From Incurvaria masculella (lineage: Eukaryota > Arthropoda > Insecta > Lepidoptera > Incurvariidae): 64,000 nucleotides of DNA. Position 1 is the stretch's first letter; each line of letters starts with the position of its first letter. Both the position numbers and the translations under genes were made by a program. This document shows positions 42,892-51,984 of the stretch, piece by piece. Location of the stretch: the NCBI GenBank assembly GCA_946894095.1, contig OX335645.2, forward strand, positions 24,785,680 through 24,849,679. Reading direction: 5' to 3'. The notes below the pieces were generated by a model. That model was not told the DNA's origin and searched no databases. It saw only the letters and a list, made by a program, of their open reading frames with translations.

Positions 42892-43027
42892 TAAAAATTT
42901 CTGGAATGATCTAGAAATTTCTAAAATGTGTAAAACTCCTGTAATCGGTCTAGAAGATCCAGATCGAAGTGATCTACATCTGAATGTTCTAGAGTCTTCT
43001 GGTACTAGAAATTTCGATATCCGATGA

Positions 43028-43062
43028 TATATAAACCGAAACTCAGCGACTTTTCGTCAGTT
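43028..43062 (+). promoter_or_regulatory. Core promoter 1 in the Helitron: TATA and initiator
   Basis: TATATAAA at 43,028-43,035 and TCAGTT at 43,057-43,062; the initiator A (43,059) is 31 bp from the first T of the TATA box. The leader that follows (GAGTGAACAGTGGTC, GACAAGTGCAAAAA) is A-rich like insect hsp70 leaders. A proximal TAGAAATTTC half HSE lies just upstream. Confidence 0.75.
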
Positions 43063-43208
43063 AAATCGTATTTACAGTCGAGAGAAGTTTATCGGAGTTA
43101 AGAGTGAACAGTGGTCAAATGAATTGAAGTGATTTTGACAAGTGCAAAAAAACAAACTATTTGAATGTTCTAGAGTGTTCTGGTACTAGAAATTTCGATA
43201 TCCGATGG

Positions 43209-43243
43209 TATATAAACCGAAACTCAGCGACTTTTCGTCAGTT
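43209..43243 (+). promoter_or_regulatory. Core promoter 2 in the Helitron
   Basis: TATATAAA at 43,209-43,216 with the initiator A at 43,240, again 31 bp away. Part of a duplicated block that starts GAATGTTCTAGAGTGTTC. A third copy of the block is cut at GGTATAT near 43,315, where helicase sequence begins. Confidence 0.75.
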
Positions 43244-43317
43244 AAATCGTATTTACAGTCGAGAGAAGGTTAATCGGAGTTTTCTGGTACTAGAAATTTC
43301 GATATCCGATGGTATAT

Positions 43318-43748
43318 GAAATTTAATTCTAGCTGAAATCCGAGCAAATAAAGATATTGTTCTCGCCCTGGCATCATCTGGGATAGCGGCAACACTTATG
43401 GATGGTGGACGAACAGCGCATTCTGGTTTGAAATTACCAATTAATGTAGCTGACTATGAATTTCCGGTATGTGACATCACAAAATCATCAGCACGTGGAC
43501 AAATATTGAAACAGTGCAAAGCCATTATATGGGACGAAAGCACAATTGCCCATAGAAAATCACTAGAAGCACTCAATAGAACACTTCAAGATTTACGCGA
43601 CAACACGAATGTAATGGGAGGTGTATTGTTAATTATATCAGGCGATTTTCGTCAAACGCTACCTGTCATTCCGAAATCAACGCCGGCGGATGAAATTAAC
43701 GCTTGCTTAAAGAAGTCGGTAATATGGGAACACGTAAAAATAATTAAA
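43318..43748 (+). pseudogene. Helitron Pif1-like helicase, N-terminal-truncated first part
   Basis: From NLILAEIRANKDIVLALASS and GIAATLMDGGRTAHSGLKLP to IWDESTIAHRKSLEALNR (Walker B region) and LIISGDFRQTLPVIPKST, ending EHVKII. It lacks the GKT Walker A that normally precedes this point; the join to the promoter block at about 43,318 removes it. The frame is cut by the nested Helitron at 43,749 and continues at 44,560. Such helicases unwind DNA during rolling-circle transposition. Confidence 0.9.
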
Positions 43749-44018
43749 TCTATATATATATATATAACATTCTAATGTGCGTACGTAAAGACAGGATTTT
43801 CTCTATCTCCACTAACTCCAATCAACTTCCCGTTGGGGTGGTAAATACCTCTTGGTCTCCCGGTGGGAGTAAGGGAGTTTGGTCGCGGTGGGTGGAAGTG
43901 GGTGATTGTGGGTGGTGAAAATGTAGAAAAATATATATCTGCCCTTTTATAACTTATGAGAACTTTCGGAAATGATATAAAAAACACTTAATTGTGTGCA
44001 ACTGTTATAGTCGATCTG

Positions 44019-44036
44019 GAATGTTCTAGAAAGTTC
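44019..44036 (+). promoter_or_regulatory. Perfect four-unit heat shock element 3
   Basis: GAATGTTCTAGAAAGTTC in the nested Helitron. Confidence 0.85.
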
Positions 44037-44097
44037 TAAAAATTTCTGGAATAATCTAGATAGCTCTAAATTGTGTACAACTGTTGTAGTCGATCTG

Positions 44098-44115
44098 GAA
44101 TGTTCTAGAAAGTTC
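44098..44115 (+). promoter_or_regulatory. Perfect four-unit heat shock element 4
   Basis: GAATGTTCTAGAAAGTTC in the nested Helitron. Confidence 0.85.
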
Positions 44116-44252
44116 TAAAAATTTCCGGAATGATCTAGAAATTTCTAAAATGTGTAAAGCTCCTGTAATCGGTCTAGAAGATCCAGATTGAAGTGATCTG
44201 CATCTGAATGTTCTAAGAGTGTTCTGGTACTAGAAATTTCGATATCCGATGG

Positions 44253-44287
44253 TATATAAACCGAAACTCAGCGACTCTTCGTCAGTT
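44253..44287 (+). promoter_or_regulatory. Core promoter 3 (nested Helitron)
   Basis: TATATAAA at 44,253-44,260, initiator A at 44,284, 31 bp apart. Confidence 0.75.
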
Positions 44288-44433
44288 AATCGTATTTACA
44301 GTCGAGAGAAGGTTAATCGGAGTTAAGAGTGAAAAGTGGTCAAATGAATTGAAATGATTTTGACAAGTGCAAAAGAACAAACTATTTGAATGTTCTAGAG
44401 TGTTCTGGTACTAGAAATTTCGATATCCGATGG

Positions 44434-44468
44434 TATATAAACCGAAACTCAGCGACTTTTCGTCAGTT
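44434..44468 (+). promoter_or_regulatory. Core promoter 4 (nested Helitron)
   Basis: TATATAAA at 44,434-44,441, initiator A at 44,465, 31 bp apart. It lies about 100 bp from the element's 3' end, pointing out into the flank. Confidence 0.75.
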
Positions 44469-44559
44469 AAATCGTAGTTTCTTTTTATTCAGGAAATAAT
44501 TCAGACCGAAATCAATCCATCACGACATTGACCCGAGCGGAGCCGGGTACCGCAGTTAG

Positions 44560-45346
44560 TTAACAATAAATATGAGGGCGCGAATTTTAGGAGATAAAAC
44601 GGCACAAGAATTTTCTTAAAAACTTTTACAAATAGGAGAGGGCACCTATCCAATAGACGAAAATACTGGCCAAATCACATTAACTAATGAGTTTTGTAAT
44701 GTTGTTGAAACACCGGAACAACTTATAAATGAAGTATATCCGAGTATTGCTGAAAATTATACCAATTCAGAGTGGTTACGAGAACGAAATATTTTAGCCA
44801 CGAAGAACGACATTGTCAACGGCATCAACAACATCATCCAGGAAATGATTCCAGGAGAAGAGAAAATCTACATGTCAATAGATACAATGACTGATGAGCA
44901 AGAAAGCGTCAATTTCCCCACTGAATTTTTAAATTCATTACATGTTCCAGGAATGCCATTACACTGTTTGAAGTTAAAAGTTGGTTCACCAATTATTTTA
45001 TTACGAAATCTGAACTCGCCGAAACTGTGTAATGGTATGAGACTCTGCATCAAACAGTTACAAAATAACATCATCGAAGCCAGTATAATGACTGGTAAAG
45101 AAAAAGGACAGATAGTATTTATACCACGGATACCTTTAATATCAAATGGATTGCCCTTTACTTTTAAACGCTTACAATTCCCGGTGAAATTGGCTTACAG
45201 TATGACTATCAACAAAGCACAGGGCACAAACATTCCAATACTGTGAATTGTACGTCGCATGCTCACGAGTAGGATCACCTCGAAATTTGTTCGTTTACAG
45301 TCCAGACAATAAAACTGTAAACGTAGTCTATAAGCAAGTATTGTAA
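44560..45346 (+). pseudogene. Helitron helicase, C-terminal part
   Basis: Continues the frame left at 43,748: NMRARILGDKTAQEFS, a TAA near 44,617, then IGEGTYPIDENTGQITLTNE, LPLHCLKLKVGSPI-like and RNLNSPKLCNGMRL, FPVKLAYSMTINKAQG (helicase motif V/VI region). A frameshift near 45,240 precedes YVACSRVGSPRNLFVYS and the stop near 45,346. Relatively few lesions, so recently active. Confidence 0.85.
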
Positions 45347-46355
45347 GAAAAAAAAATAACTAAAATAAAAAGTGTAAATGTATTATATATGTGTAAATAA
45401 TTGTGTAAATAAAATATAAATTTTCCATTTACCAAGATGTTTCGTATTTTAACTTATAATTATTTCAATTCGTTAATTAGTTAATTAGTTTGATTGTTTG
45501 ATATACTCTATATACATCGTATGTTTAATGGTAAAATGAGTCACTCAATATCTTGGTTCGTTTTTCTCATAAAACTTTGTAAAAGTAAGGAAGGTGGTAG
45601 GGTTAATCCCGCCTTTGTTGGTTTCGTATCAATTTCTAAGTAGCAGCGCCAGTGCAGAAAGGGTCTGGCGGCACATGCTTCCCAAATGTTTACGAAGCTC
45701 TAAATGGGACTTTGTCGAAGGTTTTCATTAAATCATGCCATATCAGTTCAAACGATTTTGATTAAATTTGGTAGATGGATACATAGTCCTGGACCAGCCT
45801 TTTGGTGGGTTACTTTTTATTCAGGAAATAATTCAGACCGAAATCAATCCATCACGACATTGACCCGAGCGGAGCCGGGTACCGCAGCTAGTTTGTGTAA
45901 TATTTATAATCGTTTTCGGTATATTGGGATGTTTTTCATGGTACAATACGTACATTTTTTAGTGATACAGTCATAAACAAAATAGTTACAAGGGTTTAAA
46001 GGTGAGCTTTTGGTAATTCTAAAAAAATAAGGAAATCATAAATGTCGATACCAAGTCTAATTTGATAAAAGGATCATAGTTAAAACCTTTCAAAAGACCC
46101 TAAAAACCGCTTACCAAAAGACGATGTGCCGAACATCTTGTAAATGTAACGTAGGCAAAAATAACTATCGGCTTTTCGGGGTCCCCTTGAGGATGGGGGC
46201 CCTGGGCATGTGCCCCGCGTGCTCTTATGGTAAAGACGGATTTGCTTATAGCATGGTACCACAAAATAAGTAATAGTAATGGTAAACGGTCTAGCCTTCC
46301 TGCTCCCGTTGCGCCGCGGAAGTAGCGCAACTTCACTTCATTGTACATTACTTAC

Positions 46356-46444
46356 CTCAATGCTGTCCCGCATTGCCGCCATCTTAGCGTCCTTGCTGAT
46401 TATTTGCTCTTGCAATAACTGAAGGTCTCCCGTTGCTTCAGTAT
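46356..46444 (-). CDS. Large coiled-coil gene, exon 6
   Basis: 89 nt. Acceptor TTTCAG|AT with two leading bases that complete AAT with the A left by exon 5; donor GAG|GTAAGT, phase 0. Reads TEATGDLQLLQEQIISKDAK and MAAMRDSIE, an amphipathic coiled coil that runs on into exon 7. Confidence 0.8.
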
Positions 46445-47240
46445 CTGAAAGTTATTTTTAATCACTAGCCTGAATACACTTGATAACTAACGATAGTCAT
46501 ACTGGACACGGCAATAACAAATTTTCCTGCCAACATTAGTTCATTCATTAAAACACTGATCATTCTAGCACTTTCCTCTAAGTAATTCTCATCTTTTCTC
46601 GACCTGAGAGAGAGAGGCGGAAGTACTGCATACCACACGTCGCGCGCGTCCTCGCCGCTCGAAGATTTTTACGCAAGTGTTGGGTTGGGTTGGGTTGGGC
46701 CAATACATTGACCACTCTATATAAATTTAGACCAAATGTGAATGTATATGAACAGTACATTTGCATGCTCAAAAAGATTTATGGCTAAATAGTCGAAAAA
46801 CATCTACTGTTCCAGTGTAACGATATGAAAATGCATGACTGCTTTAAATTTTCTTTATGGTGCATTAACATCTGGCAAAGTGCATAGTAAAAAGATAAGA
46901 AAACAGATGCCAAACGTATTGCGGGTTGTGTGCCTTTATGTTCTCAAACTATTAAAGTTCCCGCCAGGCTAATGTATCAGAGAATAAGTAATAGTGCCTG
47001 TATGCAGGGAACAAACTTCACTTATACGTGTATCACATGTCACCTCCACCCTTCCTTTTAATTAAATATTGTACTATATAGTATATTATATTGTATTGTA
47101 TTATTTTATTTCATTCATAGGTAGGTAACCTTCATTTTGAAAATTAAAAAAAAAATACATATATAAATAAAATCAATTTTCATGCGAATAAATACTGACA
47201 AACAGAATTTGCCAGACACAAAATAGTGCATAGTACTTAC

Positions 47241-47430
47241 TAGTAGATTGCTCGTGGCTTGGTTTATGTTGGCGATCGATGATGGGCGAGCTTTCAGACG
47301 AAGAGGTGCCCTTGCTGCCAACCCACGCGCCGCCACCGCCGCCGCCCGTGCTACCGCCGCCGCCGCCGTCCGACATCAGGGCTGCGCACGTTGATGGCCA
47401 GCAAATGGACTCATCTTCTGCCTCCGACCA
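47241..47430 (-). CDS. Large coiled-coil gene, exon 5, Gly/Ser-rich
   Basis: 190 nt. Acceptor TTGTGATGCAG|TGGTCG in phase 0, donor ACTA|GTAAGT leaving one base. Reads WSEAEDESICWPSTCAALMS, then two polyglycine runs (DGGGGGSTGGGGGG) and GTSSSESSPIIDRQHKPSHE. Low-complexity linker. The upstream border was chosen by phase and pyrimidine tract; the frame stays open to 47,472, so an earlier acceptor is possible. Confidence 0.65.
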
Positions 47431-47547
47431 CTGCATCACAACACAGCAAGCTCTAGCCAACTCTGGTGGCACTCGCCTCCTCCACCTGGCGCCGCACTAG
47501 CGACATGCACTCATCGGCCTATAAACACCTCTCGTGAACTGACTCAC

Positions 47548-47571
47548 CTCCCGTGCGCCTGACTCCGGAGC
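47548..47571 (-). CDS. Large coiled-coil gene, 24-nt microexon 4
   Basis: Acceptor TTTCTTTCAG|GCTCCG and donor GGGAG|GTGAGT bound 24 nt, APESGARE, phase 0 at both ends. Its size, strong splice sites and intact phase support it. Confidence 0.65.
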
Positions 47572-48288
47572 CTGAAAGAAATTATTCAGATAAATATCTC
47601 ATCTAGATATTTACCTTATTATTCAGCCATTTTGTCAGTCAATATAGAAAAAAGTCATTAGAAGGTCCTTTGAGTTATAGATATGTAGTTCCTATCATGT
47701 ACGAAAAACCTTCCCAACATGCTTAGGTACATCAATTTAGTTGTTATAAATTTCATTGTCGCTTTGTGACCGCAAATATTTCTAGCAGAATCTCAATCTG
47801 TGATTATGGTAAGCGCCCGTGACATGTCATTCTCTAAGAAACTATACATATATCTAGGTTCTATATCAGTATCTTCCCTTTTTTTTCTTGCAGGCTATCT
47901 TCAACTGGTTCGAGAACAGAAGTACACATTTTAAGTATTAAGAGGGTTGAGGCCAATTGAGCATTTTCCTACCGTTCGATCAGCTTAGTGGGGAAAAATA
48001 AAATTTGGCCATAGCCCACGGATTTTCGCAGTCAGTTTCGGGATATACCCTCATTGGTGATCACCAAGGTTCTCTTGACTGGCGCAGCGCGTGCCCGGCT
48101 GACCCCGACTCTAAAAATAACAATAATCGTAACTACAACAATGGCAATTATTTTTTACTTTTTAGAGCTTTTTTTTTAAAGTCAGTTAGTTAGAAAAAAA
48201 AGTATCTCAAGGACCACACCATTTCACGTTTGAAGTTGTGATATCTTTTGTAAAATAACCTTCAATATTAATAAATGAACCAACTTAC

Positions 48289-48312
48289 CCCAGTACTCGA
48301 CAGATCCAAAAA
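48289..48312 (-). CDS. Large coiled-coil gene, 24-nt microexon 3
   Basis: Acceptor TTTTCTTTTCAG and donor GGG|GTAAGT bound 24 nt, FLDLSSTG, phase 0 at both ends. Same length and phase as microexon 4. Confidence 0.65.
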
Positions 48313-48458
48313 CTGAAAAGAAAATTCAGATCTCATAGATTACATCTTTACCGTACGATACATTCGTTCGAATCATGTATAGTGTGTGGAGGTTACACTG
48401 TAGTGTAGGTGGTATGACACCAAGTTGATGTACCGACTTAGTTTCATGTTGTTTTTCC

Positions 48459-48850
48459 TGGCGGGACTAACGCATTAGCGGGCACGGTAGAAAACCGTGC
48501 TATTGCGCTCTGGGACCTTCTCTTTTTTTTTTCAAATAAAAAGACTAGCTCCGTGATCAGGAGGATTCAACATGTCCACAAAGCAGCAATGCGTATGTAT
48601 AGTGTTTGATTTGGTAAAATTTACGAGCATTTGAATTATAAATCGACTTATGTCTAAAAGTACATAAATCACGACCAAATTGGTTATAAATTGGCTCCAA
48701 ATTGGTCCACCAGGCTGGGTCTAATGACTAATATTTTTAAGATGTTTTTATTTTATCGTTAAGTAATCCACCTCCAAAGTTATTGTATAAAAAGCGCGAA
48801 AAATTCGAACTTTCGGACCTCATAACATAGAAATCATACACTATTTTGCA
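48459..48850 (+). mobile_element. TTAA MITE family of 20.3 kb, truncated copy
   Basis: GGCGGGACTAACGCATTAGC, ACCGTGCTATTGCGCTCTGG, ACATGTCCACAA and CGCGAAAAATTCGAACTTTC follow the order of 20,315-20,720. Both terminal repeats are missing. Confidence 0.85.
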
Positions 48851-48908
48851 ACGCCAATGGTCATTAGACATCTAGTTCGATCAACTGTTTACTGCTGATT
48901 AGCTTAAT

Positions 48909-49025
48909 GGGCTTTTTACAGCAGCTTGCAATCAATCCCAATACTAGATAATCAGCACTTTAGTAATAAAGGCCCTTTAAGTGTGGATTAAAGTAAATCA
49001 GCACTTAGTGAAAACCAGGTGAAGC
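48909..49025. mobile_element. Short Harbinger-like MITE, uninterrupted copy
   Basis: GGGCTTTTTACAGCAGC at one end and GTGAAAACCAGGTGAAGC at the other resemble the ends of the element at 50,428-50,914. The centre reads GCACTTTAGTAATAAAGGCC then CTTTAAGTGTGG, i.e. the empty form of the TTAA site filled in that copy. Confidence 0.7.
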
Positions 49026-49122
49026 TAGACTAATGGAAGCTATTGGTACTCCTTAAGTACTTTAAATTGAATGCGAGGATAACATGGCGATATGTATGTA
49101 ACAATAACAAATCGTTTCTTAC

Positions 49123-49164
49123 CAGCTCCTCCATCTCTTTCGTGGCAGCTCTAATATCATCGTG
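49123..49164 (-). CDS. Large coiled-coil gene, exon 2
   Basis: 42 nt. Acceptor TTTTATTTCAG|CACGAT, donor GAGCTG|GTAAGA, phase 0 both sides. Reads HDDIRAATKEMEEL, continuing the coiled coil that ends exon 1. Confidence 0.75.
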
Positions 49165-49669
49165 CTGAAATAAAACAAAATGTTCAAATATAGTTCAAGA
49201 TCACGTCGCAATAGCATTGACTTGGGCTAACGAAAAGCAGCACCTATAATGATACTTAAAACAATGCGCTAACACCAAATGAACTCCCTTCCGAGGTATT
49301 TCCCCCAAAGTACAACCTGGAGTCCTTCGAACATGGTATAAAGAAGCCCCTGGCCGGCCGGCATGGGTTTTGGCAGCCCCCCTGTAAGTTCGAAATGCCA
49401 TGGGAGTCGTTGGGCACCTTAAGATGTCCTGGCGTACGCCATATGAGATGAGTTGGCATGGTTCGAAAAACAAATATTTTACGTTACCTGTTACTTTTAT
49501 AAAAATAATAATATTTGCATTTAAATTTTAAGAACTGGGAAACGCGATTCACGTGACAAAAAAAAAACAAATTGCTTGCGACGGCCGAACCAAAGGATGT
49601 TACGTCAATGAAGCTTACACTACCTGTGTTTGTGCACATTGCACTTCTTAAATGCTTATCTGTAAATTA

Positions 49670-50350
49670 TATCATCCCCGCTGCGATCGCGTGTCGCACT
49701 GCCGCGCCGACCGCGCCTGCCGCTGCAGGGCCGCCCGGCTGCCACGAGCCTCGTCGTTCCCGCCACGAGTGGACTCATCCCCGCTGCGACCGCGTGCCGC
49801 AGAACAGTCATCGGAAGAAAACAAATGTCTCATATCACGGAGAAGGAAGGGACTTGCCGAGTCCGCACCTGCGCGTCGCAACGCCAGCTTCCGCAGGGCC
49901 GCCGGATGGCACGAGTTTCGCCGCGTATAGAAGCAACCCGCCGCCGCCCGCGCGCGCCGCCCGCGCCGCCCGCGCCGCGCCTGCTAGACGCCGATGGAGA
50001 GGGCGAGGAAGGATGAAGACAGTGGCCGCCGCCTCACCGAAGAGGAAGGACCTCCGCCTCGTAACAATAGGAGCGCCATACCGAGTTCACGAGGGTGCGT
50101 CACACCACGCCTGCCACGGAGCACATTGCGACCCGTGGGTTCGCTGCTCAACCTGTTGCACCAGTCAGACGCCGCCGGCCGCGCCCTACCCAGAGTATAC
50201 GTCAACCAATGGAGCGACCGCACCACGAGCGGCTTACAAGGGGAGGAACAAACACAGGTGCCAAGGTCTCGAAGGTTGGGCCAACGAGAACAAGAATGGA
50301 ACCACAGCGACTCGCCAAAGTCAACACAGAACAGAAGACACTCTGTAAAT
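49670..50350. other. GC-rich block in intron 1
   Basis: CpG-rich, with opposed open frames up to 258 codons that are Arg/Pro/Ala-rich and match nothing I know. An internal near-repeat is visible (GCAGGGCCGCC followed by a GGC/GGA-TGGCACGAG block at about 49,725 and 49,895; ATCCCCGCTGCGA twice). It may be a GC-rich TE fragment or an alternative first exon. No supported gene. Confidence 0.4.
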
Positions 50351-50427
50351 TTAACTTTTAAATGAACATGGCTTCTGGAGATTTATATGTGTCAGTTATT
50401 CCGGAGATACCGTGTTTAATGCCCTTA

Positions 50428-50914
50428 GGGCCTTTTTCACTTACTGCTTATTTGCAACATATTAAGGAACCAATACGAGTACAAGATACTCAGCACTTTA
50501 GTAATAAAATCCCTTTAAGAACGGCCCCATACAAACGTAGTTTACTAATCATTTGGAAACCGCTATTCCAATTAAATTGATATTTAATATCTAATATCCG
50601 GTAACAAATATCTGTGTCTGCATGCTTTTGTTTTTTTAAAAATCTAAACAGAATGAAATTAAAGCAAAAAGAAAATCTTCATACGAATTTTGTATTCTCT
50701 GTGGTTTGACGCAGTATACATTCACCGAAAAAACAAAGACATGCAGACACAGATATTTGTAGCCTAATATTAGATACCAAATATCAAGTAAGTTGGAACA
50801 GTGGTTTTCAAATTATTAGTAAACTACGCTTGTATGGGAGGCGATTTTTTCTGATCCTTACGGGCCGACCTTAAGTGTCGTTTAAAATAAATCACCACTT
50901 CGTGAAAACCAAGC
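50428..50914. mobile_element. PIF/Harbinger-like MITE with TTA target duplication
   Basis: TTA at 50,425-50,427 and 50,915-50,917 flank GGGCCTTTTTCACTTACTGC ... CGTGAAAACCAAGC, imperfect inverted ends typical of insect Harbinger-derived MITEs. Interrupted by the TTAA MITE. Confidence 0.8.
50519..50870. mobile_element. TTAA foldback MITE, second copy
   Basis: Flanked by TTAA at 50,515-50,518 and 50,871-50,874. Opposite orientation to the copy at 39.7 kb, with the same CTGTGTCTGCATGC and CGTAGTTTACTAATCATTTG blocks. The empty site is visible at 48,970-48,985. Confidence 0.9.
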
Positions 50915-51120
50915 TTAGTGTTGTATGAAAATGTGTACACTTTGGCCTGTTTTAACCTTTAATTTTCTTATTGAGCGCTTTCGTCACAAGAAGACGCCAC
51001 TCTGAAAATTCTCTAAGTTCAGTGGTTTCGGAGATATCGTGATGCGTGAGTAAGTGAGTAGTGGATTCGTATATATATGTAAATATATAAGATATGAAAG
51101 GAAAGGAAGTATGAACTGAC

Positions 51121-51657
51121 GGCGGCGGTGATACGGTCGCGCTGCTCCGCAGACAGGTCGAGCTGGTCGTACGCGCACAGCAGCTTCTCCAGCTCAGTGA
51201 CGCGCCGCTGCAGGTGAGCCAGCTCGCGACACTTGCCCGCCATCAGCGTGTCGAGCAGCACACGCGTCGGTATCAGCTGCACGGGGCCGCGGGCGGCCGC
51301 CGCCTCCGCCGGCCGGCGCTGCGCCTCCGTGCCGCGCTTGATGCTATCGTACACGTGCTCGCTGCGGTCCGAGCGGTAGTGCGACCAGGCGCGCGCGTCC
51401 AGCGTGCACGGCGGAGGCTCCCCCGCGCCGCGCGCCCACGTCGCGCCGGCCGCCGCCTCCGCCGGCCGGCGCTGCGCCTCCGTGCCGCGCTTGATGCTAT
51501 CGTACACGTGCTCGCTGCGGTCCGAGCGGTAGTGCGACCAGGCGCGCGCGTCCAGCGTGCACGGCGGAGGCTCCCCCGCGCCGCGCGCCCACGTCGCGCC
51601 GACCGACGCGACGCCCTCCCCGCCGAACGCGACTTCCCGCCTTGTCTGCAGCGACAT
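51121..51657 (-). CDS. Large coiled-coil gene, first coding exon
   Basis: ATG at 51,655-51,657 in context GAGCGATGT, 179 codons, donor GCC|GTCAGT in phase 0. It begins MSLQTRREVAFGGEG, then two tandem units of 51 residues starting GATWARGAGEPPPC and containing HYRSDRSEHVYDSIKRG. It ends with a coiled coil (RELAHLQRRVTELEKLL and CAYDQLDLSAEQRDRITAA). The frame is open upstream of the ATG to 51,816, so an earlier start or an upstream exon is possible. GC content is very high, as in a CpG-type promoter exon. The codon run past the donor (SSYFLSFHI...) is intronic. Confidence 0.7.
51301..51606. repeat. In-frame tandem duplication, 2 x 153 bp
   Basis: 51,301-51,453 and 51,454-51,606 are identical by eye over about 147 bp and differ only in the last few bases. 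It doubles a 51-residue unit in the first coding exon. Confidence 0.95.
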
Positions 51658-51951
51658 CGCTCCACCAGCTCTACACCCGGCGACGGCGACGGCGGCGGCA
51701 GGGCTCGCTGCACTTGAGAAGTGTGCACATTGCTGTGTCTTGCATCGGAATATATGTATTATGATCGGCGATGGAGTACAATGAAATGTAAAACTAGATA
51801 ATAACAGTGAAATCAAGGAATCAAGGAATCAAAATAACTAGGTATTACAAACTGTCAATTAGATTGCTGTCATTTCGTGTAAGTATCAAGAAACCTATAT
51901 GAAAATAAATAAGTAACTGGCAAAGTACAAAATTTAGTTGAAATATTTACC

Positions 51952-51984
51952 CATTTGTTGGTCATGGCCCATGACCAACAAATG
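51952..51984. repeat. Perfect 16-bp palindrome with one central base
   Basis: CATTTGTTGGTCATGG, C, then the exact reverse complement. The TTGGTCATG motif recurs near 52,041. Possibly a MITE end. It lies in the probable promoter region of the large gene. Confidence 0.85.

Larger units (their letters stand above)
43749..44559 (+). mobile_element. Nested non-autonomous Helitron, 811 bp
   Basis: Starts TCTATATATATATATATAAC after A (43,748) and ends ACCGCAGTTAG before T (44,560). Same 5' leader, HSE and promoter organisation as the outer element, no helicase. It sits between two codons of the outer helicase, so removing it restores the reading phase. Confidence 0.9.
42487..45891 (+). mobile_element. 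Helitron, defective, carrying heat-shock-type promoter and helicase remnant
   Basis: Starts TCTATATATC after an A (42,486) and ends GGTACCGCAGCTAG before a T (45,892), the A|T insertion and TC...CTAG ends of Helitrons, with a GC hairpin just upstream of the end. Contents: a guanine-rich leader, two perfect HSEs, two TATA/initiator promoters, a Pif1-like helicase fragment, a nested Helitron, and the helicase C terminus. The Rep (HUH) nuclease and helicase Walker A are missing, so it is non-autonomous. Confidence 0.9.
50385..51055 (+). mobile_element. Repeat family X copy split by a two-level nested insertion
   Basis: Left part ends TGTTTAATGCC at about 50,423; right part resumes GTGTTGTATGAAAATGTGTA at 50,918 and ends in a TTCAGTGGTTTCGGAGATAT block. 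In the copy at 15.6-16.0 kb the two parts are contiguous. Confidence 0.8.
5458..51657 (-). other. Gene span: 13-exon gene for a long coiled-coil protein
   Basis: Coding exons, 5' to 3' on the minus strand: 51657-51121, 49164-49123, 48312-48289, 47571-47548, 47430-47241, 46444-46356, 42155-41223, 27338-27152, 24967-23727, 23124-22989, 21501-20893, 19725-17594, 5778-5602. Lengths are 537, 42, 24, 24, 190, 89, 933, 187, 1241, 136, 609, 2132 and 177, total 6,321 nt or 2,106 codons plus stop. All 12 junctions have AG acceptors and GT donors and agree in phase, which is hard to get by chance. The product is largely Glu/Lys/Gln-rich heptad-type coiled coil with disordered Ser/Asn-rich stretches and no transmembrane segment or catalytic motif seen, suggesting a structural, centrosomal, Golgi or motor-adaptor role (inference). 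I do not recognise an orthologue. Further 5' exons cannot be excluded. Introns hold nearly all the mobile elements listed here. Confidence 0.8.

Noticed and set aside
46678..46700. (GTTGG)n run as telomere-like repeat
   Set aside because: Short, and the unit is not TTAGG; simple microsatellite.
49201..49473. Minus-strand frame of 90 codons in intron 1
   Set aside because: No family resemblance or splice phase fitting the gene; looks like repeat-derived sequence.
49572..50348. Plus-strand frame of 258 codons
   Set aside because: Arg/Pro/Ala composition follows from GC richness; equally long frames exist on the other strand and there is no recognisable domain.
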